From contig NZ_CP068595.1 of the NCBI RefSeq assembly GCF_016772475.1, positions 5,518,001 through 5,582,000 of the forward strand: a stretch of DNA of 64,000 nt. Reading direction: 5' to 3'. The notes below the pieces were generated by a model that searched no databases, was not told where the DNA came from, and saw only the letters and a list, made by a program, of their open reading frames with translations. Both the position numbers and the translations under genes were made by a program. Position 1 is the stretch's first letter; each line of letters starts with the position of its first letter. Source of the DNA: Paenibacillus sonchi. Its GTDB lineage: Bacteria; Bacillota; Bacilli; Paenibacillales; Paenibacillaceae. Shown here one piece after another: positions 1 through 9,677 of the stretch.

Positions 1-112
1 TGAGCTGAGTAGTATTGCTGGTAAATAAGGTATACCAGATGAACTTGGAAAATGATTAAAAAAGGCGAAGAGACGGAGGAGAAGTTTGGAACTCTTTTAA
101 AGAGGTGATCTT

Positions 113-1171
113 ATGGATACTTCCGAAGAAGCGGCAACGAAGGCAGATTGGCAGGCGCGTGCGGACGGGTTCCAGCGAAGCCTTCAGAAGCATTTTTACA
201 ATGAAAAGACCGGAATTATGAATCAGTGGGTTCCCAGAGACTACACCCGGCCGGATGACAATTTCTACTATTGGTGGCATGCTCACGTGCTCGATGTCCT
301 TGTAGACGCTTATGAGCGTACGGAAGACCCTGCAATAGCCCGGCATATCCGGGAATACACCCACAGTCTGCGTATATATAATGGCGGGACCTTTCTCCAT
401 AATTATTATGATGATATGGAATGGACCGCGCTTGCGCTGCTGCGGGCGTACCAGGCAACCGGGGAAGAGGAGTATAAAGCCTCTGTATTGGAGCTGTGGG
501 TGGATATTCAAACGGCGTGGAATGACCATATCGGCGGCGGAATGGCTTGGAAGAAGGATCAGCTTGACTACAAGAATACCCCCTCGAATGCGCCTGCCGC
601 CATTCTGGCCGCCCGTTTGTATGGACTGCTGCAGAATCCGGAGGATTTGGAGTGGGCGGTCCGCATCTACGAATGGAATCAGGCCCATCTGGTTGATCCG
701 GCTTCAGGCTTCGTATGGGACGGAATCAACCGGCTGGGAGACGGCAGAATTGATGATGATTGGGAATTCACTTACTGCCAGGGCGTATTCCTGGGTGCAG
801 GCGTCGAATTGTTCCGTATTACGGGGGAGCGGAAATATGAAGCGGATGCTCTCCGCACAGCCCGAGCCTGCATCAACCGGCTGTGTCACCCGGATACTCT
901 GCTGCTGCCTGATGAAGGCATTGATGACACCGGTTTGTTCAAAGGCATTCTGATCCGCTATTTCGTTCAGTTGGAGAAGCAGTTTCCCGGAGCAATACCC
1001 ATCCGTGAGGTTATTCTGGCAAACGCCGATGCTTTATGGAACCAAGGGCTGGACCACCGATTGGGGTTATGCAGCCCCTCTTGGGAACAGAAGCCTGTAC
1101 TGCCGGTTCAGCTTAGTGTCCAGCTTAGCGGACTGATGCTGCTTGAAGGTGCAGCCGTTATACAAAACTAA
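113..1171 (+). CDS. Cytoplasmic GH76 glycoside hydrolase (alpha-1,6-mannanase family)
   Basis: Predicted GH76 enzyme of 352 residues with an (alpha/alpha)6-barrel, expected to act on alpha-1,6-linked mannose oligomers. The catalytic acidic pair of the family is visible as Asp100-Asp101 in NYYDDMEW, and other barrel signatures such as NFYYWWHAHVLD (about 50-61) and DDDWEFTYCQG are intact. There is no signal peptide, so it should work in the cytoplasm on imported oligosaccharides, unlike the secreted GH76 at 3310. The start is set by AGAGGTGATC just upstream of the ATG. It is the first complete gene of a same-strand set with a GH27 and a second GH76, and transcription may enter from before the window. 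The family call is firm; the exact substrate is inferred. Confidence 0.88.
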   Translation: MDTSEEAATKADWQARADGFQRSLQKHFYNEKTGIMNQWVPRDYTRPDDNFYYWWHAHVLDVLVDAYERTEDPAIARHIREYTHSLRIYNGGTFLHNYYDDMEWTALALLRAYQATGEEEYKASVLELWVDIQTAWNDHIGGGMAWKKDQLDYKNTPSNAPAAILAARLYGLLQNPEDLEWAVRIYEWNQAHLVDPASGFVWDGINRLGDGRIDDDWEFTYCQGVFLGAGVELFRITGERKYEADALRTARACINRLCHPDTLLLPDEGIDDTGLFKGILIRYFVQLEKQFPGAIPIREVILANADALWNQGLDHRLGLCSPSWEQKPVLPVQLSVQLSGLMLLEGAAVIQN

Positions 1172-1236
1172 GATTTGCCACATCACGGATTCACACAGAC
1201 GGTGTCTAGCTCTGGAAATAAATCCAAGGGGATGGT

Positions 1237-3294
1237 GTGATGAGGAAAAGAGTAAACGGCAGAGCCGGATTCGGCTTAAGATGCTTGCTGGCTTTCCTGC
1301 TGGTCTGGCCGCTAATGATGGACACATTCAATGTGCCAGAGGCATCCGCGTTAAACAATGGTCTGGCACAGACTCCGCCAATGGGCTGGAACAGTTGGAA
1401 CTATTATGCTTGCAATGTGGATGAAAACAAGATTAAGGCAGCGGCTGATCTGCTGGTCAGCACAGGAATGAAGGAGGCCGGCTATCAATATGTCGTGATT
1501 GACGACTGCTGGCAGACCGGCCGCGACGCGAACGGAAATATTCTGGCCGATCCGGTCAAGTTCCCCAGCGGCATGAAGGCGCTTGCGGATTATATTCACA
1601 GCAAGGGGCTGCTGTTCGGGCTTTATACTGATGCAGGTTATACGACCTGCGCAGGAAGGCCGGGGATGTACAACCACGAGGTTCAGGATGCCCTCACATT
1701 TGCGTCATGGGGTGTGGATTACGTGAAGGTGGACTGGTGCGACAACGGAGGAATGGACCCGCAGACGCGATATACGCTGATCCGGGATGCGCTTTTGAAT
1801 TCGGGGCGCGATATTCTGTTCAGCATCTGCAACTGGGGCATTAACAAACCTTGGGTATGGGGCGCGGAAACGGGAAACATGTGGAGAACTACAGATGATA
1901 TCTTTGATTTCTGGCAGCGGGTGACCTGGATTATCGATCAGAACTATCCGCTCGCCAACTTCGCCGGACCAGGCAGGTGGAATGATCCCGATATGCTGAT
2001 GGTAGGCAATTATGGAACAGGCGCTGTGTTTGGTGAGGGAATGACGGATACCGAATACCGCTCCCACTTTTCTATGTGGGCGATTATGGCTGCGCCGCTG
2101 ATTGCCGGGAACAATCTCTCCAGTATGACCGCATACACCCAGGCTACACTGATGAATTCCGAGGTGATTGCTGTAGATCAGGATCCGCTCGGCAGACAAG
2201 GCGTGCTGGTCAGCGATGTCGACGGCAAACAGGTATATTCCAAGCTGCTGCAGACACCGGGAACCAGAGCAGTAGTCCTGTTCAACCGGTCGGACACGGC
2301 TGCCTCCATGACCGTAAATTTCACAAGTCTAGGACTCGGCTCATCAGCTGCTGTCCGGGATTTGTGGCAGAAGACGAATCTCGGCACCTCTAACGGCAGC
2401 TATTCGGCAACCGTACCTGCACACGGTACAGTGATGCTTAAGCTGACCGGCACGGAAGCAGCGACGAGCCCGGTAGTTTCCGGCAAAACCTACCGCATCA
2501 TACCCAAATCAACCGGCCTCTCAGCGGCGGTCGAAGCTTCCTCCAAGCAGAATGGAGCCAAGGTGCTGCAATGGGATTACGGCATCTCGCAAAATGATAA
2601 ATGGACCGTTACAGCAACCAGCGGAGGTTTTTATAAGCTCATAAACATGAACAGCGGCAAAGCCCTGGCAGTTGAGAACGGGGATCTCACAGACAATGCA
2701 AAAGTTCTTCAATGGGATTATGGCACCACCGGCAATGACCAGTGGCAGATTCAAGGCCTCGGCCAGGGATATTACAAGATCATTAACAAGCTCTCCGGCA
2801 AATCCCTCAACGTAGCGGATAACTCGCTGGTCAGCGGTGGCGGATTCATTCAATGGACCTATGGGGCGGAGGACAATATGACCTTCCAGATGGTAGAAAC
2901 CGATGTGACCTATGAAGCGGAAGCGGCTGTGCTGCATTCTCTCTCTACGGAGTCTGTTCATCAGGGGTATACAGGGAAAGGCTATATCTCGGGCTGGAAC
3001 GCAAGCGGGAAATGGGTGGATTTCAGCGTCATTACTGATACGGTCGGCGTCTATAACTTGACTTTCCGTTATTCCGGCGGAGCGGGTACAGCAGGGCGTT
3101 ACTTGTATGTCAACGGGGCAGGGGTTGTCAATAACGTGGTTTTTAATGGAACGGGAAGCTGGGATTCTTATAACACCGTTACTATACCAAATGTCACCCT
3201 GAACAGCGGGAGCAACACGATTTCATTAATCTACGACACCGGCAAAGGAAGTACGAACTATCTGAATCTCGATCATTTGAAAGTATCCCACTGA
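1237..3294 (+). CDS. Secreted GH27 alpha-galactosidase with ricin-type lectin (CBM13) and CBM6/35-like module
   Basis: Secreted retaining alpha-galactosidase or related GH27 enzyme (family also includes beta-L-arabinopyranosidases). Residues 1-38 form a signal peptide ending ASA. The GH27 barrel starts at TPPMGWNSWN (about 46-55); the nucleophile is Asp166 in YVKVDWCDN and the acid/base should be Asp221 in MWRTTDDIF. A C-terminal beta-sandwich follows, then a ricin B-type trefoil (about 420-550) with repeated QW motifs, then a CBM6/35-like domain (about 555-685) beginning TYEAEAAV. The start is GTG at 1237 or ATG at 1240, both behind AAGGGG. It lies 66 bp after the first GH76 and only 15 bp before the next gene's start, so the three form an operon for galactomannan or side-chain-bearing alpha-mannan. 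Confidence 0.92.
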   Translation: MMRKRVNGRAGFGLRCLLAFLLVWPLMMDTFNVPEASALNNGLAQTPPMGWNSWNYYACNVDENKIKAAADLLVSTGMKEAGYQYVVIDDCWQTGRDANGNILADPVKFPSGMKALADYIHSKGLLFGLYTDAGYTTCAGRPGMYNHEVQDALTFASWGVDYVKVDWCDNGGMDPQTRYTLIRDALLNSGRDILFSICNWGINKPWVWGAETGNMWRTTDDIFDFWQRVTWIIDQNYPLANFAGPGRWNDPDMLMVGNYGTGAVFGEGMTDTEYRSHFSMWAIMAAPLIAGNNLSSMTAYTQATLMNSEVIAVDQDPLGRQGVLVSDVDGKQVYSKLLQTPGTRAVVLFNRSDTAASMTVNFTSLGLGSSAAVRDLWQKTNLGTSNGSYSATVPAHGTVMLKLTGTEAATSPVVSGKTYRIIPKSTGLSAAVEASSKQNGAKVLQWDYGISQNDKWTVTATSGGFYKLINMNSGKALAVENGDLTDNAKVLQWDYGTTGNDQWQIQGLGQGYYKIINKLSGKSLNVADNSLVSGGGFIQWTYGAEDNMTFQMVETDVTYEAEAAVLHSLSTESVHQGYTGKGYISGWNASGKWVDFSVITDTVGVYNLTFRYSGGAGTAGRYLYVNGAGVVNNVVFNGTGSWDSYNTVTIPNVTLNSGSNTISLIYDTGKGSTNYLNLDHLKVSH

Positions 3295-3309
3295 TAAATG
3301 GAAGGGGAA

Positions 3310-4872
3310 ATGAATGTGATCATCTGGAAAAAGCTGTGTTCCGCCGCTTTACCCGCTGTGCTGGCTTTATCCCTGCTGGCTCCTGTCGGGAGCCCAAAGG
3401 CGGAGGCCTTCACTACTTCGAATGCTGACGATGCCATGGCAGCACTCGTGAATGTGTTCTACGACTCGTCGGCGAAATACTTCTATGTCAACAGCGACCA
3501 TCAAATTCATTCCGAACATGCGCATGGGCCGGATGGAGGCCTATATACGGATTTCTGGTGGGAAGCCCAGCTGTGGGAAACGGTAATGGATGCTTACGAA
3601 CGCACGAGCAGTCCGGTATACCGGACAATGATCGATGATATCTATACAGGCTTCAACAACAAATATCCTGATATGATGGTGAACCCCTTCAATGACGATC
3701 TGGGCTGGTGGGCACTGGCCTGCATGAGGGCTTACGAACTAACCGGCACTGCTGAGTACCGTAACCGCGGAAGCTTTCTGTTCAACCAAATCTATTCGGA
3801 ATGGGACGCGGCTTATGGCGGAGGCATTTGGTGGAGAAGGGACGCACATACACCGGGCCAAGCGAATGCCCAGAAAAACATGGCGACGAACGCCCCGATG
3901 GTCATGACCGCCGTCAAGCTCCGCAATGCCTATAATGATCCTGCCTATCTGACCAAAGCTGCACAAATCTACAACTGGTCCAAGACAACCCTGGTGAACG
4001 GCAGCAAGGTTAACGATCATATTGAAGGCACCGGCAGCGGCGTAGTCAAGGATTGGGACTTCACCTATAATTATGGAACCTTTCTGGGTGCCGCCGTCTC
4101 CATGTACCAGGCTACAGGAACTGCTTCCTACCTAACAGATGCTAATACTGCCGCACAGTACGTTGTGAATAAAATGGTATCTGCCCAAAGCCTCATGTAT
4201 GAAGGGGAAAATGATGCCGCCGGCTTCAAAATGGTCTTCGTCCGCAATCTGAACCGCCTGCGTGTCCAAGGCGGACAATCGCAATATTTAAGTTTTCTTC
4301 AGCAAAACGCCACGCAAGCCTGGAATCACCGCCGGGCTTCCGATCAGATCATCGGCAGCGACTGGCTCTACCCGACAGGGACGGGCTACGTGCAAAGCCT
4401 GGCTGCTGCTGCGGGCGCTTCTATTCTGCAGCTTGTACCGGCTGACGGCTACACCGGCTATATTGCCGGCAATGGCGCATATGAAGCGGAGAATGCCCGG
4501 CGGACCCTGGCCTCAGGCGGTGGCATGATTAATGAGAGCACCAATGCCGGCTTCACCGGAAGAGGTTATGTGGGGGGCTGGAACACGAACGGAACATCGC
4601 TTGATTTCTATGTCAACCAGAATACAGCAGGCACCAAAAAAGTAACTTTCCGTTATGCCGCTGCTGCCGGCAATGCTTCGCGTTATGTAAAAGTGAATGG
4701 GGTTGTTGTATCGGCCAATCTGGTGTTCACTTCAACTTCAAGCTGGAGTACCTACGGAACCGTATCCGTATCAATACCGCTGAATGCAGGCTCCAATACG
4801 ATTCAACTGGGGTATGACAGCACTCTGGGGAACTCGAATTATTTGAATGTGGATTTGCTGAGCGGTTTGTAG
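3310..4872 (+). CDS. Secreted GH76 endo-alpha-1,6-mannanase-like enzyme with C-terminal CBM6/35-like domain
   Basis: Secreted GH76 enzyme of 520 residues. ATG at 3310 is preferred over the in-frame 3298 because GAAGGGGA lies just ahead of it; it opens a clear signal peptide ending PKAEA. The GH76 catalytic pair is Asp129-Asp130 in NPFNDDLGWW. Family blocks GGGIWWRRD and KDWDFTYNYGTFLGA are present. The last ~130 residues (YEAENARRTL onward) form a CBM6/35-like sandwich closely similar in sequence to the end of the preceding GH27, which suggests a shared module spread by duplication. Extracellular cleavage of alpha-mannan backbone by this enzyme, debranching by the GH27 and intracellular processing by the first GH76 would form one pathway. 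Confidence 0.9.
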   Translation: MNVIIWKKLCSAALPAVLALSLLAPVGSPKAEAFTTSNADDAMAALVNVFYDSSAKYFYVNSDHQIHSEHAHGPDGGLYTDFWWEAQLWETVMDAYERTSSPVYRTMIDDIYTGFNNKYPDMMVNPFNDDLGWWALACMRAYELTGTAEYRNRGSFLFNQIYSEWDAAYGGGIWWRRDAHTPGQANAQKNMATNAPMVMTAVKLRNAYNDPAYLTKAAQIYNWSKTTLVNGSKVNDHIEGTGSGVVKDWDFTYNYGTFLGAAVSMYQATGTASYLTDANTAAQYVVNKMVSAQSLMYEGENDAAGFKMVFVRNLNRLRVQGGQSQYLSFLQQNATQAWNHRRASDQIIGSDWLYPTGTGYVQSLAAAAGASILQLVPADGYTGYIAGNGAYEAENARRTLASGGGMINESTNAGFTGRGYVGGWNTNGTSLDFYVNQNTAGTKKVTFRYAAAAGNASRYVKVNGVVVSANLVFTSTSSWSTYGTVSVSIPLNAGSNTIQLGYDSTLGNSNYLNVDLLSGL

Positions 4873-4893
4873 ACAGTTAAGCTGCATCGTCTG

Positions 4894-4945
4894 AGGGTGA
4901 CCTGGAGCCTTGCAAACAGGCAGCACGGGTCACCCTATTATACTT
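4894..4945 (+). terminator. Rho-independent terminator of the mannan operon
   Basis: AGGGTGACC at 4894-4902 pairs with GGTCACCCT at 4927-4935 and is followed by a T-rich tract. It sits 22 bp after the GH76 stop codon. Confidence 0.6.
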
Positions 4946-5133
4946 TTAATCCAGCGCGCCATTCCATCTTTCATTGCCTATCCTGGCCTGTATTTCATCC
5001 AAAGCGGTTTTGGTTTAACCATTCAATAGACAAGTGGAAGGGGGGAGCTTTTACAGCTTCTTCCTTTTCCTGTTGTGCGATCTGTTCTGCGGGTATATCA
5101 TACAGGTAATAGAACATAAGGAAGGTGAGACTC

Positions 5134-5490
5134 ATGGGGGAGCATCCTTCAACCTCGCATATCGCAATATTGAAACAAAAGTACACCGAACTCTACCCGC
5201 AAGCTGAAGCGCTGGTGAATGCCTGGGACCCGGTTGGACTTATCGGAGGAGGCGCACCTCGGGATGAATATGACTGTATCACGGTTCAACTGCTGGAACT
5301 GCTCGATCAGGGGAAAAACGCCGCCGAAATCTATCAATTTATCCTTCAGGAGCTTTATGACCATTTTGGAATGGGACTAAATACGGTAAAGGAAGAAAAT
5401 CTGGGGCCTTACATCAGGAAACACAAAGACTTCAGTTCAGCGATCGTACATTGGTACGAAGAACTTAATCTCACCGTTGATCTGGACTAA
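5134..5490 (+). CDS. Small protein of unknown function (DUF1871-like)
   Basis: Protein of 118 residues with no signal peptide or membrane segment; acidic and predicted mostly helical. ATG at 5134 is chosen because AAGGAAGGTG lies at the right distance; an in-frame GTG at 5125 overlaps that site. The central part (VNAWDPVGLI, then a helix DEYDCITVQLLELLDQG) recalls the small DUF1871-type proteins of Bacillales, but this is only a resemblance seen by eye. It stands alone between two terminators, so it is probably its own transcription unit. No function is proposed. Confidence 0.6.
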   Translation: MGEHPSTSHIAILKQKYTELYPQAEALVNAWDPVGLIGGGAPRDEYDCITVQLLELLDQGKNAAEIYQFILQELYDHFGMGLNTVKEENLGPYIRKHKDFSSAIVHWYEELNLTVDLD

Positions 5491-5515
5491 CCCTTCAAGG
5501 TTCAAGCCGGTACAT

Positions 5516-5555
5516 AAGGACCAAAATCCGCTGCATGCGGGGGTTGGTCCTTTTT
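5516..5555 (+). terminator. Rho-independent terminator
   Basis: AAGGACCAA (5516-5524) pairs with TTGGTCCTT (5544-5552), with a T run after it, directly downstream of the small gene ending at 5490. Confidence 0.75.
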
Positions 5556-5682
5556 GCTGTTGATTGCTTTTACAGCTGAACGGACAGCGGAATGACTAAA
5601 AATTGCTGTTTTTTGGCACACTTAAAGCACGGCTTGCCGCCCTTGACATCTGGGCAAAACTATAAATTAAGGAATGAGCACC

Positions 5683-7338
5683 ATGTGGCCGACTATTGTA
5701 TCCTACATCCCCGGATGGGTCATATTTATGCAGGCTGCAATTACATTGCTCTGTCCGCTGGGAATTTATTTTATATATAAAAAACTGTATGCATTCGTCA
5801 GCAGTGCTGGACCGAAGATGAAGGCTATTGCTCAACCTAATGCAGAGTCAACAGCGGACAGCCTGGTCAGCGGGCAGTACGAAGCGGATTTGTCGAATCT
5901 TCAGCAGGCAATCGGCGGGAACAGTGATGTGAATTTTCGTGAGTTTGTGGTACAGGGGTATGAGCTTCGGGCTGTACTTGTTTTTGTTAATGGGATGCAG
6001 GATGAAGAATTGATCAATAAGCATGTCATGCAGCAGCTTATGTTCAGAAACAGTTGGATGAAGGAAGAGCAGGAAGATTCACAGAAAACTTTAACCCTGT
6101 CCGCCCTAAAAGCAAACCTGCTGCCGCTGACAGAGCTTGAGGAAGTTAAAGAGCTGGACAAGCTCCAGGAGCGGATTCTTTTCGGCTATACGGCACTGCT
6201 GATTGAAGGGATACCAGCAGGACTTCTGGTCGGACAGCCGAACGGGTCAATCCGTGCTATTACAGAACCGACTTCGGAAGCGCTGCTTCGCGGACCAAGA
6301 ATCGCCTTTTCGGAAGTGTTAAGTGAGAACACTTCTATGCTGCGCAGACAAGGTTTGAATAAGAACCTGGAGATGAAGCTATACGAGGTGGGCAGTCTTG
6401 TGAAACGCAAGCTGGTGATTGCGTACATGAAGGATATTGTCAATCCCGATTTGCTGGAGGAAGTCCATAAGAGAGTATCAAGGATCGATATGGATTTTAT
6501 TGCTGAATCGGGTTATGTGGAGCAACTGATAGAGGATAACGTGCTAAGCCCTTTTCAGCAAATCCAAAATACCGAGCGGCCTGACCGGGTAATCAACGCC
6601 TTGCTTGAAGGGCGGGTTGCTCTTCTTCTGGACGGGACACCCTTTGCATTGATTGTGCCCGTAACCTTCAGCATGCTGCTTCAATCACCGGAGGATTACT
6701 TTGAACGGTGGCTGCCTGGAACTTTGCTGCGGATGCTGAGGTTTTTCGCTGCATTCATGGCGCTGATGGCACCGGCTTTGTATATTTCCTTCATCTCGTT
6801 TCATCCCGGATTGATTCCGACTGAGCTGGTGATCAGCATCATCGAGACCCGCCAGGGGGTGCCTTTTCCATCTGTTATTGAAGTTCTGATTCTGGAGGTA
6901 TCCATTGAAATCCTGCGTGAAGCGGGAATCCGGCTGCCCAAACCGATCGGACCTGCGATGGGCATCGTAGGCGGTCTGATTATAGGCGATGCCGCAGTAA
7001 ATGCGGGAATCGTCAGCCCTTTTCTAGTCATCGTGGTGGCCGTCACTGCGATTTCATCCTTTTCGATCCCCATGTACAGTGCAGGCATCACGCTCCGTAT
7101 TTTAAGGTTTGTTGGCATGATGTTCGCAGCCGTACTTGGCATGCTTGGCACGATTCTGTTTATGCTGCTGATCTTTATCCATTTGACCAAGCTGAAGAGC
7201 TTTGGAGTGCCCTATGTCACTCCCTTCTCCCCTCTGCGCTTGAGCGATTGGAAGGATCTCTATATTCGTGCACCGCTGCCCTTAATGAAGCGCAGACCTG
7301 AAATGATGAAGACACAGAAGAAAAAACGCCGCACCTAG
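5683..7338 (+). CDS. gerKA: Spore germination receptor A subunit (GerA family)
   Basis: A subunit of a GerA-type nutrient germinant receptor in the inner spore membrane. The protein has the usual two-part plan: a soluble N-terminal portion (about residues 45-340), then a membrane bundle with the conserved stretches ERWLPGTLLRMLRF, PTELVISIIETRQGVPFP and GPAMGIVGGLIIGDAAV. It carries an extra N-terminal hydrophobic segment (WVIFMQAAITLLCPLGIYFI), which not every family member has. AAGGA at 5669-5673 fits ATG 5683 better than ATG 5674. It is followed by the B and C subunits in canonical order. The germinant cannot be read from sequence, so the K suffix is only the commonly used name. Confidence 0.9.
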   Translation: MWPTIVSYIPGWVIFMQAAITLLCPLGIYFIYKKLYAFVSSAGPKMKAIAQPNAESTADSLVSGQYEADLSNLQQAIGGNSDVNFREFVVQGYELRAVLVFVNGMQDEELINKHVMQQLMFRNSWMKEEQEDSQKTLTLSALKANLLPLTELEEVKELDKLQERILFGYTALLIEGIPAGLLVGQPNGSIRAITEPTSEALLRGPRIAFSEVLSENTSMLRRQGLNKNLEMKLYEVGSLVKRKLVIAYMKDIVNPDLLEEVHKRVSRIDMDFIAESGYVEQLIEDNVLSPFQQIQNTERPDRVINALLEGRVALLLDGTPFALIVPVTFSMLLQSPEDYFERWLPGTLLRMLRFFAAFMALMAPALYISFISFHPGLIPTELVISIIETRQGVPFPSVIEVLILEVSIEILREAGIRLPKPIGPAMGIVGGLIIGDAAVNAGIVSPFLVIVVAVTAISSFSIPMYSAGITLRILRFVGMMFAAVLGMLGTILFMLLIFIHLTKLKSFGVPYVTPFSPLRLSDWKDLYIRAPLPLMKRRPEMMKTQKKKRRT

Positions 7339-7366
7339 CCGGAAACCTGCAGAAGGAGGAAGTTAT

Positions 7367-8470
7367 GTGTTTGTACGCTCTGACCAAAAAATCACATCCA
7401 CACAGGCTGCTATATTCTTGACAAACACTGTTCTCGGAGCCGGAATATTGACGCTGCCCAGATCGGTTACCGAGTCCGCCAAAACTCCGGATGCCTGGTT
7501 GTCGGTCCTGCTGGGAGGCGGGATTATCATGCTGGTTATCGTGCTGATGGTTAAGCTCAGCCAGCAGTTCCCGGGGAAAACGGTCTATCAATACTCCAGA
7601 CAAATTGCAGGCAGCATTCCAGGGAGCTTCCTTTCCATGCTGCTGATCGTTTACTTCATTGTAATCGCAGGGTTTGAGATTCGTGTGTTTGCCGAGATCA
7701 CCATGTTTTTTTTACTTGAAGGCACACCGATCTGGGCCATTGTCATCCCGTTTATCTGGGTGGGGGCGTACCTGGTCTTCGGCGGGATTAATTCCATTGC
7801 CAGAGTGTATCAGATTATTTTTCCGGTCAGCATATTCGTTTTTCTGCTGTGCTATTTCTTTAGCGGGAGACTGTTTGATATCAATCATTTGCGGCCGTTT
7901 CTGGGTGATGGAATAATGCCGGTCATCAGGGGACTAAAATCAACAATCCTGGTGTACACCGGTTGTGAGGTTGTCATGACATTAACAGCATTTATGCAGC
8001 ACCCTCAGCAAGCTGTCAAAGCCATGCTAGCCGGAATTGGGATTCCGATGGTGCTGTACTTGATTACTGTGGTCATGTCCATTGGCGGACTGTCGATAGA
8101 TTCAGTGATTACAAGCACATGGCCTACGATTGACCTGATCCGCAGCTTTGAAATTTCAGGCTTCTTTTTTGAACGTCTGGAATTCCCGCTGCTCGTCATT
8201 TGGATGATGCAGATGTTTTGCAACTTCTGCAGCTTCTTCTTCAACGCATCACTGGGAATCTCCCAGTTGTTTAAACTAAAGATGGCTCCGATTATTTTCG
8301 GACTGATGCCGCTCATTTTCCTGGCAACTATGGTTCCTGTACGCATCAACGATGTATTTGCTCTTGGCGACGCGATCGGATTCATAGGTATAGGCTTATT
8401 TATCCTGCTGCCGGTTCTGCTGTCCCTGATTCTGATCGTTCGGAGAAAGGGGCTGAAGCAGAATGTATAA
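7367..8470 (+). CDS. gerKB: Spore germination receptor B subunit (GerB, amino-acid permease superfamily)
   Basis: Integral membrane subunit with about ten hydrophobic helices, member of the APC-related GerB family that is thought to bind the germinant. It opens with TSTQAAIFLTNTVLGAGILTLP, split across the first helix in the way typical of the family, and ends with a short basic tail. GTG at 7367 is the start: a perfect AGAAGGAGG precedes it by about 7 nt and no in-frame ATG lies nearby. It begins 28 bp after the A subunit and overlaps the C subunit by 8 nt. Confidence 0.9.
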   Translation: MFVRSDQKITSTQAAIFLTNTVLGAGILTLPRSVTESAKTPDAWLSVLLGGGIIMLVIVLMVKLSQQFPGKTVYQYSRQIAGSIPGSFLSMLLIVYFIVIAGFEIRVFAEITMFFLLEGTPIWAIVIPFIWVGAYLVFGGINSIARVYQIIFPVSIFVFLLCYFFSGRLFDINHLRPFLGDGIMPVIRGLKSTILVYTGCEVVMTLTAFMQHPQQAVKAMLAGIGIPMVLYLITVVMSIGGLSIDSVITSTWPTIDLIRSFEISGFFFERLEFPLLVIWMMQMFCNFCSFFFNASLGISQLFKLKMAPIIFGLMPLIFLATMVPVRINDVFALGDAIGFIGIGLFILLPVLLSLILIVRRKGLKQNV

Positions 8471-9662
8471 ACGCAGATTATGTCTTACCTTCTTGGCCGC
8501 TGCACTGCTGCTGGCAGAGACCGGCTGCTGGAGCAGCAATGAGATTGAAGATCTGAGCATGTACACTGCGCTAACTATAGATACCGGGCAGCCAAGCCAG
8601 ACGGAGCAGACCTTCGAGAAAGAGGGAGGAAGCTATTTAAAAGACAATAAAATTACAGTAACGATTGAGGTTGTCCCGAAACAGTCCTATGGGAAATCCA
8701 ACAAAACATCGGATACCGGCGCCAAAGCGCCTAACTATGTCAATATTTCGGAAACAGGCGATTCAGTGCTGGAAATTTTGCGCCAGTTCGCCATTCGTCT
8801 CGATCACCCGGTGATTGGACATCATCTGAAGGTTATTGTGATTTCCAGGCAGCTGCTGCAGGAGCAGCGAATACAGGATTTAATGGATTTTGTGCTGCGG
8901 GATAATGACATTCGCCCCAGCAGCTTAATTTTAATGAGTGAAGGGCGGGCTGCGGATACACTCAAAACGAAATATGGCGATGAGATACCGGCTTTTCACC
9001 TTAGAGGCATGACGCGGAACCGTTTTAGAAACAACAGAATTATGAAGGGCATCGTCACATCTGAACTTGATGCGCTGATGTATGCCAAAAAAAGCTTTGT
9101 ATTGCAGAATATCGTTGAAGCGAACCAGGAATTGGAGTTCTCAGGCGGAGGGGTGATTAAGGGGGACACCGGCAGGTGGATTGGAAATCTGGATCAGCAG
9201 GATATTGAGAGCATCGCATGGATAAAGGGGGAAGTAAAAGGCGGAACGCTCAAGACCTACAACCCGGATCATCAAACCGTGACCTATGAGATTAAGTCGG
9301 CGAAGAGCAAAATATCGGCTGAAGTGAACAAGGATCACGAGCCGGAGTTTCACGTGAGTATTGAATCCGAAGGGCGGTTAATTGAAAAGTGGAACAACCC
9401 GGGGCTCCCTTCTAAAAAAGAATATCTTGAAAAAATGCAGGGGGTATTCAAAGAGAGGCTCACCGAGATGATTCAATCGCTCATGCATAAAATGCAGTCG
9501 GAATACAAAGTAGAGGTAGCCGGATTCGGGGAACGGCTAAACGTGGAAGAGCCGCAGGAATGGAAGAAGCTGAAGGATCATTGGGATGAAACCTTCAGCC
9601 GCACTCCAGTCACCTTTGATATCAAGCTAACAATTACAGATTATGGCTCATTCACGGAATAA
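8463..9662 (+). CDS. gerKC: Spore germination receptor C subunit (GerC lipoprotein)
   Basis: Membrane-anchored lipoprotein subunit of the germination receptor, 399 residues. The signal sequence ends LAETGCWSSNEIEDL; the Cys-Trp after the hydrophobic stretch is the family hallmark, although Glu and Thr at -3 and -2 make a weaker lipobox than usual. The Ger(x)C C-terminal domain follows (about 210-395). The start overlaps the gerKB stop by 8 nt, implying translational coupling. Its stop lies 15 bp from the stop of the converging BtrH-like gene and I see no strong terminator between them. Confidence 0.9.
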   Translation: MYKRRLCLTFLAAALLLAETGCWSSNEIEDLSMYTALTIDTGQPSQTEQTFEKEGGSYLKDNKITVTIEVVPKQSYGKSNKTSDTGAKAPNYVNISETGDSVLEILRQFAIRLDHPVIGHHLKVIVISRQLLQEQRIQDLMDFVLRDNDIRPSSLILMSEGRAADTLKTKYGDEIPAFHLRGMTRNRFRNNRIMKGIVTSELDALMYAKKSFVLQNIVEANQELEFSGGGVIKGDTGRWIGNLDQQDIESIAWIKGEVKGGTLKTYNPDHQTVTYEIKSAKSKISAEVNKDHEPEFHVSIESEGRLIEKWNNPGLPSKKEYLEKMQGVFKERLTEMIQSLMHKMQSEYKVEVAGFGERLNVEEPQEWKKLKDHWDETFSRTPVTFDIKLTITDYGSFTE

Positions 9663-9677
9663 TGCAGCTCAGAAAGC

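Noticed and set aside
1..112. Possible tail of an upstream gene (frame ending TAA at 26-28) and a short ATG frame at 52-108
   Set aside because: Only 8 codons remain of the first and the second lacks a ribosome site; neither can be identified.
9663..9677. Terminator between gerKC and the BtrH-like gene
   Set aside because: The 15-bp gap holds no stem-loop with a T run.
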